Assembly (NCBI RefSeq): GCF_006783905.1
Contig: NZ_VFPE01000001.1
Coordinates: forward strand, 1,054,001 to 1,118,000
Source: Microbacterium kyungheense
GTDB taxonomy: Bacteria > Actinomycetota > Actinomycetes > Actinomycetales > Microbacteriaceae
DNA: 64,000 nucleotides
Direction of reading: 5' to 3'
Shown here: piece by piece, positions 56,695 through 64,000 of the stretch
Position numbering within the stretch: position 1 is the stretch's first letter
How the letters are laid out: each line of letters opens with the position of its first letter
Made by a program: the position numbers and the translations under genes
The notes under the pieces: model-generated
The model's database searches: none
Seen by the model: only the letters and a program-made list of their open reading frames with translations
Told to the model about the DNA's origin: nothing

Positions 56695-58638
56695 ATGATC
56701 CGCGAGGGCACGCATCGGCCCGCGACCGGATGGAGCATCGTGCCGCGACTGGTGCGCGGCGCCCCGCCGGTCGTGCTCGTCGTCGTCGGTGCGCTCTCGC
56801 TCCTGGTCGGGCTGCTCATCGTCACGCGTCCGCTGACGTCGCTGCTCGTGCTCACGATCTACGTCGGCATCAGCGCCATCCTCTCGGGAGTGGCGCGCAT
56901 GCTCGCGGCGCCCGAGACGCCGCTGTGGTCGCGCGTGACATTCGGTGCCCTGTGGATCGCGGTGGGCCTCGCGGTCCTCGTCGGATTCGGGCGGACGCTC
57001 GAGCTCCTGCCCGAGCTGATCGCGATCCTGCTCGTGCTCGGCGGGCTCGCGTCGCTCTACGACGCGCTCACCCGCGGACGCGTGAGCCGGCGTGTGCTGT
57101 CGGCCGTCTGGGGCGGCGCTCAGATCGCGTTCGGCGTGCTGTCGTACGCGTGGCCCGACGTCACCGTGCTCATCGTCGCGCTCATCTTCGGGCTCCGCAC
57201 GATCGTGTTCGGTGCGACCCTGCTGTTCCGCGCGGTGCGGGCCTTCGTCGAGGGCCGCCGGTCGGTTCCCGGCACGGCCCAGCCGGCGCCCGGCGCCGAG
57301 GGGGAGCCGGCCGCGGAGGACGCCGGGGTGTCGCGCGACGGCGCAGCAGAGGGGGATGCCGCCGACCGGCGGCCGCCCGCATCCGCCGACGTCCCCCGCC
57401 CCACGCGCGCCCGTGCCGCATGGCTGGCCGCCGGACGATATGCGCTGTCGGTGCTGCTGGTCGTGCTCGCCGCGGGCGGCTGGTGGGCGAACTCGTGGTT
57501 CGAGGACGGCGCGCAGGTGGTCGACGCGTTCTACGACCCGCCGGCGGTGGTGCCGTACGGGCACGGCAAGCTCATCCGCTCGGACGAGTTCGCCGGGCAG
57601 AAGCCCCCCGACGCCGACGTGTCGCGCATCCTGTACACGACCCGCGACGCCAACGGCCAACCCGCCGTCGCCAGCGGCCTGGTCATCGTGCCGCACGACC
57701 CGCCGCCCGGTCCGCGTCCCGTCGTCATCTGGAACCACGGCACGACCGGCGTCGCGCGGGGCTGCGCACCGAGCCTTCGCGATGCGTCTGCGACGAAGTG
57801 GGCGATCCCCGGGCTCGACGAAGCCATGGCGAAGGGGTGGGTCGTCATCGCCTCGGACTACTCGGGGCAGGGCGCGCCCGGCGAGTTCCCGTACCTCATC
57901 GGCCGTGGCGAAGCGCGCTCGTCGCTCGACGCCGTGATCGCCGCGCGCGAGCTCGAGGGACTGACGCTGTCGGCGCACACGGTCGTGTGGGGGCACTCAC
58001 AGGGCGGCCACGCCGCACTGTGGACCACCCAGATCGCGCCGGACTACGCCCCCGACCTCGACATCCGCGGAACGGCGGTGCTGGCGCCGGCCGCCGAGCC
58101 TGTCAAGCTCGCGCAGGAGCTGCTGTCGGGCGATGCCAACGCGATGCTGTCGATCCTCGTCTCGTGGGTGCTCGTGCCGTACGCCGACACCTATGCCGAG
58201 ATCGACCTCGCCGACTACATCGCGCCCGGGTCGGAGTCCATCGTCCGCGAGATGACGCAGCGATGCCCGACCGAGCCGGGTGTGATCGTGTCGGTCGCCA
58301 CGGCGCTGGGCGTCTCGGAGGACCGCCCGCTGTACGTCGGCGACCTGACTGCGGGCGCCCTCGGCAAGCGCCTCGAAGACAACACCCCCAAGGGCCCCTG
58401 GGGCACCCCGATCCTTATCGCGTGGGGGAGTGAGGACGAGGTCATCCCGCCGCGTCTGCAGCGGGAGTTCGTCGCCACGCTGTGCGCGCAGGGCGAGCAG
58501 GTGCGCAGTCTCGAGTACCTGGGCTACGACCACCTGCGCACGCTGCTTCCGGGCTCGCACTTCATCCCGGTGCTCATCAGCTGGACCGATGCGCGCTTCC
58601 GCCACGCCGACACCCACGTGGACGACTGCGGCCGGTGA
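56695..58638 (+). CDS. Fusion of HdeD-like (DUF308) membrane domain and secretory-lipase-type hydrolase
   Basis: 647 residues. The first 185 hold six hydrophobic helices like HdeD/DUF308 (RPLTSLLVLTIYVGISAILS, PDVTVLIVALIFGLRTIVFG). A linker and one more helix (about 248-265) then lead to an alpha/beta hydrolase. The lipase part has WNHGTTG (oxyanion), GHSQGG with Ser435, the acid in WGSEDEVIPP and His in GYDHLRTLLPGSHF. It resembles PF03583 secretory lipases/esterases. The hydrolase should face outside, held by the helices. The substrate is unknown. Confidence 0.85.
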   Translation: MIREGTHRPATGWSIVPRLVRGAPPVVLVVVGALSLLVGLLIVTRPLTSLLVLTIYVGISAILSGVARMLAAPETPLWSRVTFGALWIAVGLAVLVGFGRTLELLPELIAILLVLGGLASLYDALTRGRVSRRVLSAVWGGAQIAFGVLSYAWPDVTVLIVALIFGLRTIVFGATLLFRAVRAFVEGRRSVPGTAQPAPGAEGEPAAEDAGVSRDGAAEGDAADRRPPASADVPRPTRARAAWLAAGRYALSVLLVVLAAGGWWANSWFEDGAQVVDAFYDPPAVVPYGHGKLIRSDEFAGQKPPDADVSRILYTTRDANGQPAVASGLVIVPHDPPPGPRPVVIWNHGTTGVARGCAPSLRDASATKWAIPGLDEAMAKGWVVIASDYSGQGAPGEFPYLIGRGEARSSLDAVIAARELEGLTLSAHTVVWGHSQGGHAALWTTQIAPDYAPDLDIRGTAVLAPAAEPVKLAQELLSGDANAMLSILVSWVLVPYADTYAEIDLADYIAPGSESIVREMTQRCPTEPGVIVSVATALGVSEDRPLYVGDLTAGALGKRLEDNTPKGPWGTPILIAWGSEDEVIPPRLQREFVATLCAQGEQVRSLEYLGYDHLRTLLPGSHFIPVLISWTDARFRHADTHVDDCGR

Positions 58639-58705
58639 AGCACCGCCGCGACCGGTGGACAAGAGGCGTCAGGCGACTCCCAGGGCGGCGGGCTCCGGCA
58701 TCGGG

Positions 58706-58719
58706 TAACGTTGTAGGGT
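58706..58719 (+). promoter_or_regulatory. Possible nusA promoter
   Basis: TAACGT (58706-58711) and TAGGGT (58714-58719) are -10 candidates 48-55 nt before the GTG. No clear -35 is seen. The leader is about 40-50 nt and has a GGAGG ribosome site. Confidence 0.4.
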
Positions 58720-58766
58720 TCCGGCGCGCGCAGGCGGGCCGGTGAGAGCTGAATACGGAGGCTGTT

Positions 58767-59756
58767 GTGGACATCGATCTCGGACTTCTGCGGACCGTCG
58801 AGCGCGAGAAGGAGATCCCCTTCGACGAGCTCGTGCACATCATCGAACAGGCGATCCTGACCGCCTACGCCAAGCACACCTCGCCCACCGGCGAGCTGCC
58901 CGAGGGCGCACGTGCCGAGCTCGACCGCAAGACCGGTCACGTCGCGGTGTTCATCCCGCTGCTCGACGAAGAGGGCGCGGTCGTCGGCGAAGAGGAGTCG
59001 ACCCCCGAGGACTTCGGCCGCATCGCCGCGTTCGCCGCGAAGCAGGTCATCAGCCAGCGACTGCGCGACATCGCCGACGACGCCGTGCTGGGAGAGTTCC
59101 GCGGCAAGGAGGGCGACATCGTCGCCGGCATCGTCCAGCAGGGCCCGAACCCGCGCATGGTGCACGTCGACCTCGGCTCGGTCGAGGCGATCCTGCCTCC
59201 TGAGGAGCAGGTGCCCAGCGAGGACTACGCCCACGGCGCGCGCCTGCGCGTGTACGTGACGTCGGTGGCCAAGGGCACGAAGGGCCCGCAGATCACGGTC
59301 TCGCGCACCCACCCCGGGCTCGTCCGCAAGCTGTTCGCCCTCGAGGTGCCCGAGATCCCCGCGGGGCTCGTCGAGATCGTCTCGCTCGCGCGAGAGGCCG
59401 GACACCGCACCAAGATCGCCGTCAAGGCCAACGACCCCTCGATCAACGCCAAGGGCGCGTGCATCGGCGAGCTCGGCCGCCGCGTGCGCGCGGTCACTGA
59501 GGAGCTCGGCGGCGAGAAGATCGACATCGTGGACTACGACCCCGAGCTGGCGAAGTTCGTCGCGAACGCGCTGTCGCCGGCGAAGGTGACGTCGAGCTTC
59601 ATCCTGGATGCCTCGAACAAGGCCGTCCGCGCGCTCGTGCCCGACTACCAGCTGTCGCTCGCGATCGGCAAAGAGGGGCAGAACGCGCGCCTGGCCGCCA
59701 AGCTCACCGGCGCCAAGATCGACATCCAGCCCGACTCGATCCTCGAGGACAGCTGA
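58767..59756 (+). CDS. nusA: Transcription termination/antitermination factor NusA
   Basis: Binds RNA polymerase and nascent RNA, promoting pausing, termination and rRNA antitermination. It has 329 residues, the short actinobacterial form without the acidic C-terminal repeats of E. coli. The N-terminal domain, S1 domain (about 105-180) and KH1/KH2 (HRTKIAVKANDPSINAKGAC; LAIGKEGQNARLAAKLTGAK) are present. GTG follows GGAGG at 5-nt spacing. rimP, the usual first gene of this operon, is not upstream. Confidence 0.95.
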   Translation: MDIDLGLLRTVEREKEIPFDELVHIIEQAILTAYAKHTSPTGELPEGARAELDRKTGHVAVFIPLLDEEGAVVGEEESTPEDFGRIAAFAAKQVISQRLRDIADDAVLGEFRGKEGDIVAGIVQQGPNPRMVHVDLGSVEAILPPEEQVPSEDYAHGARLRVYVTSVAKGTKGPQITVSRTHPGLVRKLFALEVPEIPAGLVEIVSLAREAGHRTKIAVKANDPSINAKGACIGELGRRVRAVTEELGGEKIDIVDYDPELAKFVANALSPAKVTSSFILDASNKAVRALVPDYQLSLAIGKEGQNARLAAKLTGAKIDIQPDSILEDS

Positions 59757-59792
59757 GCCCCGCGGCGCTGCCGCTCAGCGAGTCGGTGTAGG

Positions 59793-60044
59793 ATGGAGGC
59801 CGTACGAACGTGCGTCGGATGCCGCACGCGTGCTCCCCGGTCCGCCCTCCTCAGGGTGGTCTCCATCGATTCCGCCCTCGTCATCGACGAGCGCGCGTCG
59901 ATGCCCGGACGAGGCGCGTGGGTGCACGAGACGCCCGAGTGCGTGGATGCCGCCATCCGGCGCCGCGCCTTCGTGCGGGCATTGCGTGTGTCAGGCCCGC
60001 TTGACACGCAGACCATCGAAGAGCACATCCAGCGAAAAGGCTGA
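59793..60044 (+). CDS. YlxR-family (DUF448) RNA-binding protein
   Basis: 83 residues. The family signature RTCVGCRTRAPRSALLRVV is at the N-terminus, and GRGAWVHETPECVDAAIRRR forms the second half. YlxR proteins bind RNA and, in B. subtilis, affect gene expression broadly; some bind the nucleoid. It always lies between nusA and infB, as here. Start ATG 59793 puts RTCVGC at residue 5; TAGGAT overlaps the start, which may be chance. Confidence 0.92.
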   Translation: MEAVRTCVGCRTRAPRSALLRVVSIDSALVIDERASMPGRGAWVHETPECVDAAIRRRAFVRALRVSGPLDTQTIEEHIQRKG

Positions 60045-60136
60045 ACGGCTATGGAAACAAAGTGAACGGCTCGAAATGAGACCCGTCCGCCGATAACGGT
60101 CTGCCCTGTCTGGGCAGACCCCAGACAGGAGAATTT

Positions 60137-62965
60137 GTGGCTGCCAAACCACGCGTGCACGAGATCGCTTCCGAGCTCGGCGTCGACAGCAAAGTCGCGC
60201 TCGAGAAGCTGAAGGAGCTCGGCGAATACGTCAAGAGCCCCTCGTCCACCATCGAACCCCCCGTGGCGCGAAAGCTTCGCGCCGCGCTCGAAGCCGAGGG
60301 CTCGGCCAAGTCCGACGCGGCTCCCGCCCCCGCGGCTGCCAAGCCCGGTGCGGCGCGCCCCGCCGCGACGCCCGGCGCCCCGGCTGCCAAGCCCGGGCCC
60401 GCGGTCAAGCCCGGTCCGGCCGCAAAGCCCGGTCCGGCGCGTCCGGCTGCGCCCGCGGCTCCGGCCGCTCCCGCTGCCCCTGCGGCGAAGGCGGCTCAGG
60501 CCGCCGAGGCCCCCGCCGCTCCGGCTGCTGCCGCGCCCGCGGCGCCCGCCGCCTCCGCGGCACCTGCTCCCGGTGCCAAGCCGGGCGCGCCGAAGCCCGG
60601 CCCCGCCGGCGCGACGCCGCAGGCACCGCGCCCGGGCGGCACGCCGCGCCCCGGCAACAACCCCTTCGCGTCCTCGCAGGGCATGGGCCAGCGTCCCGCC
60701 GGTCCGCGTCCGGGCAACAACCCGTTCGCGTCGGCGCAGGGCATGGGCCAGCGTCCGACGCCCGGCAACATCCCGCGTCCGCAGGCTCCGCGCCCCGGCG
60801 CCCCGCGTCCCGGCGCCCCGCGTCCGGGCGGTGCGGGTCGTCCCGGCGGTGGCGGTCGTCCCGGCGCCCCCTTCCAGCAGCGTCCCGGCGGTCCCGGTCG
60901 TCCCGGCGGCGCCGGTGGCTTCCAGCGCCCGGGCGGCGCTCCCGGTGCGGGTGCGCCCGGCGGCTTCGCCGGTCGTCCCGGCGGTGGCGGCGGTCGTGGC
61001 CGTGGTCCCGGCGGCGGCACCGCAGGTGCCTTCGGCAAGGGCGGCGGCAAGTCCAAGCAGCGCAAGTCGCGTCGGGCGAAGCGGCAGGAGTTCGAGATGC
61101 GGTCGGCGCCGGTCGTCGGCGGCGTCAACGTCCAGAAGGGCAACGGCGAGATCATCCGCATGCGCCGCGGTGCGTCGATCGCGGACTTCGCCGACAAGCT
61201 CGAAGCCCTGCGCGGGTACACCGTGCAGCCCGGCACGCTCGTGACGATCCTCTTCAACCTCGGCGAGATGGCCACGGCCACCGAGTCGCTGGACGAGGCG
61301 ACGTTCGAGGTGCTCGGTGCCGAGCTGGGCTACAAGATCCAGATGGTCTCGCCCGAGGACGAGGACAAGGAGCTCCTCGAGGGCTTCGGTCTCGACCTCG
61401 AGGCCGAGCTGGAGGCGGAGAACGAGGAAGACCTCGAGATCCGTCCTCCGGTGGTGACCGTCATGGGCCACGTCGACCACGGTAAGACGCGACTGCTCGA
61501 CGCCATCCGCCAGACCAACGTGGTCGCGGGCGAGGCCGGCGGCATCACGCAGCACATCGGTGCGTACCAGGTCTGGACCGAGCACGACGGCATCGAGCGC
61601 GCGATCACCTTCATCGACACCCCCGGTCACGAGGCGTTCACCGCCATGCGTGCCCGTGGTGCGCAGGTCACCGACATCGCGATCCTCGTGGTCGCGGCCG
61701 ACGACGGCATCATGCCGCAGACGGTGGAGGCCCTGAACCACGCCCAGGCGGCCAATGTGCCGATCGTGGTCGCGGTGAACAAGGTCGACAAGCCCGAGGC
61801 CAACCCGGCCAAGGTGCGCCAGCAGCTGACCGAGTACGGCCTGGTCGCCGAGGAGTACGGCGGCGACGTCATGTTCGTCGACGTGTCGGCCCGCCAGAAC
61901 ACCGGCATCCAGGAGCTCCTGGACGCCGTGCTGCTCACCGCGGACGCCGGCCTGGACCTCACGGCCAACCCGAACAAGGATGCGCGCGGTGTCGCGATCG
62001 AGGCGAAGCTCGACAAGGGTCGCGGTTCGGTCGCCACGGTGCTCATCCAGTCCGGAACGCTGCGCGTCGGCGACGCGATCGTCGCGGGCACGGCCTACGG
62101 CCGCGTGCGCGCCATGATCGACGAGAACGGCGACCCGGTCGAAGAGGCCTACCCGTCGCGTCCGGTCCAGGTGCAGGGTCTGAACTCCGTGCCCCGCGCC
62201 GGCGACACGTTCATCGTCACGGAAGAGGACCGCACGGCCCGCCAGATCGCTGAGAAGCGTGAGGCGGCCGAGCGCAACGCCCAGCTGGCCAAGGCTCGCA
62301 AGCGCATCTCGCTCGAGGACTTCACCCGCGCTCTCGAAGAGGGCAAGGTCGAGTCGCTCAACCTCATCATCAAGGGCGACGTGTCGGGTGCCGTCGAGGC
62401 GCTCGAGGAGTCGCTCCTCAAGATCGAGGTCGACGACTCGGTGCAGCTGCGGATCATCCACCGCGGCGTCGGTGCGATCACCGAGTCCGACATCAACCTG
62501 GCGACGATCGACAACGCGATCGTCATCGGCTTCAACGTCCGTCCCGACACGAAGGCGCGCGAGCGCGCCGCCCGCGAGGGTGTGGACGTCCGGTTCTACT
62601 CGGTCATCTACAACGCGATCGACGACGTCGAGCAGTCGCTCAAGGGCCTGCTCAAGCCGGAGTACGAAGAGGTCCAGTCGGGCGTGGCCGAGATCCGCGA
62701 GGTGTTCCGCTCCTCGAAGTTCGGAAACATCGCCGGTGTCATCGTCCGCTCGGGCACGATCACGCGCAACGCCAAGGCGCGCGTCATCCGCGACGGCGTG
62801 GTCATCGCCGACGGCCTGGCGATCGAGTCGCTGCGCCGCTTCAAGGACGACGTCACCGAGGTGCGCACCGACTACGAAGCCGGTATCGGCCTCGGCAAGT
62901 ACAACGACATCCAGGTGGGCGACGAGATCGAGACCACCGAGATGGTCGAGAAGCCGCGCGGCTGA
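60137..62965 (+). CDS. infB: Translation initiation factor IF-2
   Basis: The GTPase that brings fMet-tRNA to the 30S subunit and promotes joining. It has 942 residues. IF2_N domains are at residues about 1-50 ([19 protein letters not shown]) and 350-415 ([20 protein letters not shown]). Between them lies a roughly 260-residue Ala/Pro/Gly-rich linker, probably flexible. The GTPase has [19 protein letters not shown] and NKVDK (about 440-560), then domains II-IV. AGGAGA precedes the GTG. Confidence 0.97.
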   Translation: MAAKPRVHEIASELGVDSKVALEKLKELGEYVKSPSSTIEPPVARKLRAALEAEGSAKSDAAPAPAAAKPGAARPAATPGAPAAKPGPAVKPGPAAKPGPARPAAPAAPAAPAAPAAKAAQAAEAPAAPAAAAPAAPAASAAPAPGAKPGAPKPGPAGATPQAPRPGGTPRPGNNPFASSQGMGQRPAGPRPGNNPFASAQGMGQRPTPGNIPRPQAPRPGAPRPGAPRPGGAGRPGGGGRPGAPFQQRPGGPGRPGGAGGFQRPGGAPGAGAPGGFAGRPGGGGGRGRGPGGGTAGAFGKGGGKSKQRKSRRAKRQEFEMRSAPVVGGVNVQKGNGEIIRMRRGASIADFADKLEALRGYTVQPGTLVTILFNLGEMATATESLDEATFEVLGAELGYKIQMVSPEDEDKELLEGFGLDLEAELEAENEEDLEIRPPVVTVMGHVDHGKTRLLDAIRQTNVVAGEAGGITQHIGAYQVWTEHDGIERAITFIDTPGHEAFTAMRARGAQVTDIAILVVAADDGIMPQTVEALNHAQAANVPIVVAVNKVDKPEANPAKVRQQLTEYGLVAEEYGGDVMFVDVSARQNTGIQELLDAVLLTADAGLDLTANPNKDARGVAIEAKLDKGRGSVATVLIQSGTLRVGDAIVAGTAYGRVRAMIDENGDPVEEAYPSRPVQVQGLNSVPRAGDTFIVTEEDRTARQIAEKREAAERNAQLAKARKRISLEDFTRALEEGKVESLNLIIKGDVSGAVEALEESLLKIEVDDSVQLRIIHRGVGAITESDINLATIDNAIVIGFNVRPDTKARERAAREGVDVRFYSVIYNAIDDVEQSLKGLLKPEYEEVQSGVAEIREVFRSSKFGNIAGVIVRSGTITRNAKARVIRDGVVIADGLAIESLRRFKDDVTEVRTDYEAGIGLGKYNDIQVGDEIETTEMVEKPRG
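60652..60771 (+). repeat. 60-nt tandem repeat in the IF-2 linker
   Basis: Two imperfect 60-nt units encode NNPFASxQGMGQRP twice, inside the Ala/Pro/Gly linker. Such repeats vary between strains. Confidence 0.8.
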
Positions 62966-62975
62966 GTCCGCGTTC

Positions 62976-63011
62976 TGATTCCGGATGCCTCCTCGGAGGC
63001 ATCCGGAATCA
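62976..63011 (+). terminator. Terminator or attenuator between infB and rbfA
   Basis: 17-bp arms tgattccggatgcctcc and complement around TC (62976-62992, 62995-63011), starting 10 nt after the infB stop. Contains the GGATGCC/GGCATCC pair. The rbfA ribosome site follows at once (AAGGAG). Confidence 0.8.
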
Positions 63012-63031
63012 CCCCCTTAAGGAGCACAATC

Positions 63032-63466
63032 ATGGCCAGCGAACGTCAGGCCCGCCTGGGCGACCGCATCCGCGTGATCCTCGCCGAGCGGCTGGAGAAG
63101 GGTCTGCGCGACCCGCGACTCGGCTTCGTGACCATCACCGACGTCCGCGTGACCGGTGACCTGCAGCACGCGTCGGTGTTCTACACCGTGCTCGGCACCG
63201 CCGAGGAGCGCGAGGCTTCGGCCCAGGCGCTGAAGTCGGCGACCGGGATGCTGCGGTCCGAGGTCGGCAAGCACCTCAACGTGCGCCTCACGCCGAGCCT
63301 GGAGTTCATCGCGGATGCGATCCCCGAGAACGCCGTGCACATCGAGGATCTGCTGCGCGAGGCGCGCGAGCGCGACCAGTCCGTCGCGGGTCTCGCGGCC
63401 GGTGCCACGTACGCCGGCGAGGCCGACCCGTACCTGAAGCCCCGCGAGCTCGGCGACGAGGACTGA
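63032..63466 (+). CDS. rbfA: Ribosome-binding factor A
   Basis: Helps mature the 3' end of the 16S rRNA and is needed for cold growth in E. coli. It has 144 residues with the KH-like fold: RVILAERLEKGLRDPRLGFV, then VTGDLQHASVFYTVLG. The C-terminal 25 residues are charged. AAGGAG is 8 nt before the ATG. It follows infB, the usual order. The next genes (truB, ribF) are not here; a convergent mutY follows. Confidence 0.94.
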   Translation: MASERQARLGDRIRVILAERLEKGLRDPRLGFVTITDVRVTGDLQHASVFYTVLGTAEEREASAQALKSATGMLRSEVGKHLNVRLTPSLEFIADAIPENAVHIEDLLREARERDQSVAGLAAGATYAGEADPYLKPRELGDED

Positions 63467-63479
63467 GTCCCGGCCCTCG

Positions 63480-63568
63480 GGCTCACAGACTTCGCAGAAA
63501 CGCGTGGGAATCGCAGGATTCCCGCGCGTTTCTGCGCAGGACGTCAGGATCTGCGAAGTCTGTGAGCC
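63480..63568. terminator. Nested three-arm inverted repeat between convergent rbfA and mutY
   Basis: Outer arms ggctcacagacttcgcag (63480-63497) and its complement (63551-63568); middle arms gcagaaacgcg / cgcgtttctgc (63494-63504, 63525-63535); inner arms gggaatc / gattccc (63506-63512, 63517-63523). The whole 89 nt can fold as one branched stem. It probably terminates both transcripts. Confidence 0.8.
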
Positions 63569-63571
63569 GGT

Positions 63572-64000
63572 TCAGCGGGGGAGCCGTAGCATCTCGTCGG
63601 ATGCTTCGGCCAGCCCGTCCGTGATGAGCGAGTCGATCGCGCGGTCGCGCTGCAGCGCGTCGGGCCAGTCCGGTACGACCTCTGCCAGCGGGACGGCGTG
63701 GGCGGCGGCATCCCTCAGCGTCTTCAGCACCGCGCCCCGCGCCTGACGGTCGCTGCCCTCATAGCGCGCCTGTTTGCGGCGGTCGTCCCCGGTGTCGGGT
63801 CGCCCCGCGGCGAGCCACGCGCAGCGGTCACGCAGTGGGCAGATCTCGCACCGCGGCGACCGCGCCGTGCACACGATGGCGCCGAGCTCCATGGCGGCGG
63901 CGTTCACGACCGCTGAGGTCGCCACGTCCGCGGGCAGGATCGCCGCCATCGCTTCGAGGTCGCGGCGCGACGGCGGCCCCGGCTGCGAGCGCCCGTCGAT
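63572..64000 (-). CDS. mutY: A/G-specific adenine glycosylase, C-terminal part (cut by window edge)
   Basis: Removes adenine mispaired with 8-oxoguanine. The visible 142 residues are the C-terminal part of the glycosylase domain, with the [4Fe-4S] cluster CTARSPRCEICPLRDRC (Cys-x6-Cys-x2-Cys-x5-Cys) and VNAAAMELGAIVC just before it. The frame is open to the right edge; an internal ATG at 63949 is not the start. The usual MutT-like C-terminal domain is short here: only about 90 residues follow the cluster, so it is a short MutY as in many actinobacteria. Confidence 0.88.
   Translation of the reverse strand: MDGRSQPGPPSRRDLEAMAAILPADVATSAVVNAAAMELGAIVCTARSPRCEICPLRDRCAWLAAGRPDTGDDRRKQARYEGSDRQARGAVLKTLRDAAAHAVPLAEVVPDWPDALQRDRAIDSLITDGLAEASDEMLRLPR

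Noticed and set aside
60340..61060. CRISPR-like periodic repeats
   Set aside because: The periodicity comes from an Ala/Pro/Gly-coding linker of IF-2, with no identical repeats and spacers.

Overview
The window is about 70% G+C, densely packed and strongly GC3-biased. Its gene set and order (long actinobacterial AtpH, very short AtpC, Rip1-type M50 protease near dxr and ispG, proS upstream of nusA-ylxR-infB-rbfA, TANNNT -10 boxes directly before start codons) point to an actinobacterium of the Microbacteriaceae, most likely Microbacterium. It reads as chromosomal backbone. I see no tRNA, rRNA, insertion sequence, prophage or CRISPR array. The last gene runs off the right edge.

Layout. 0-5.4 kb: a MalT/LAL-type LuxR regulator, then a minus-strand cysteine block (cysK, cysK, cysE). 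5.5-15.9 kb: prmC, sua5/tsaC, a WecA/TagO-type transferase, an AtpI-like membrane protein and the whole ATP synthase operon atpBEFHAGDC, closed by a strong hairpin. 16-19.4 kb: yaaA, two small membrane proteins and an aldo/keto reductase. 19.5-23.3 kb: a heterodimeric ABC exporter. 23.4-27.2 kb: a PP2C phosphatase and an EccC-like FtsK/SpoIIIE ATPase. 27.3-31.6 kb: amino-acid catabolism (APC permease, alanine dehydrogenase, class 3 asparaginase) and an OsmC protein. 31.6-44.4 kb: lipid and isoprenoid genes (plsC-like, dxr, rip, ispG) interleaved with an FKBP lipoprotein, murE, a ycnI pair, a YCII/ECF sigma pair and a TrpE-TrpG fusion behind a Trp attenuator. 44.4-51.2 kb: a phosphotransferase, DUF218, a metallophosphoesterase, a BenE transporter, a TetR pair, pcp and an RNB ribonuclease. 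51.2-58.6 kb: proS, a PNPOx-like protein, an acetate transporter, a LOG protein, a DUF1206 protein, a decayed gene end and an HdeD-lipase fusion. 58.7-64 kb: nusA-ylxR-infB-rbfA and the 3' part of mutY.

How the parts work together. CysE makes O-acetylserine for the two CysK enzymes, and its C-terminal Ile fits docking in the CysK active site. The atp operon makes a complete F1Fo machine with a regulatory-domain-less epsilon. The permease, Ald and asparaginase feed amino-acid nitrogen and carbon into central metabolism. Dxr and IspG are two steps of the MEP pathway.

Most notable signals: (1) the octamer GGATGCCG/CGGCATCC is strongly over-represented on both strands and forms the stems of several intergenic hairpins, like an uptake-signal/terminator arrangement; (2) at least eleven start codons sit exactly 6 nt after a TANNNT-like -10 box, implying widespread leaderless transcripts and fixing several starts; (3) an 11-residue leader peptide with two Trp codons and a terminator precedes the anthranilate synthase; (4) complementary degeneracy of the two ABC exporter halves; (5) an orphan EccC-like motor whose second ATPase has lost its Walker lysine.
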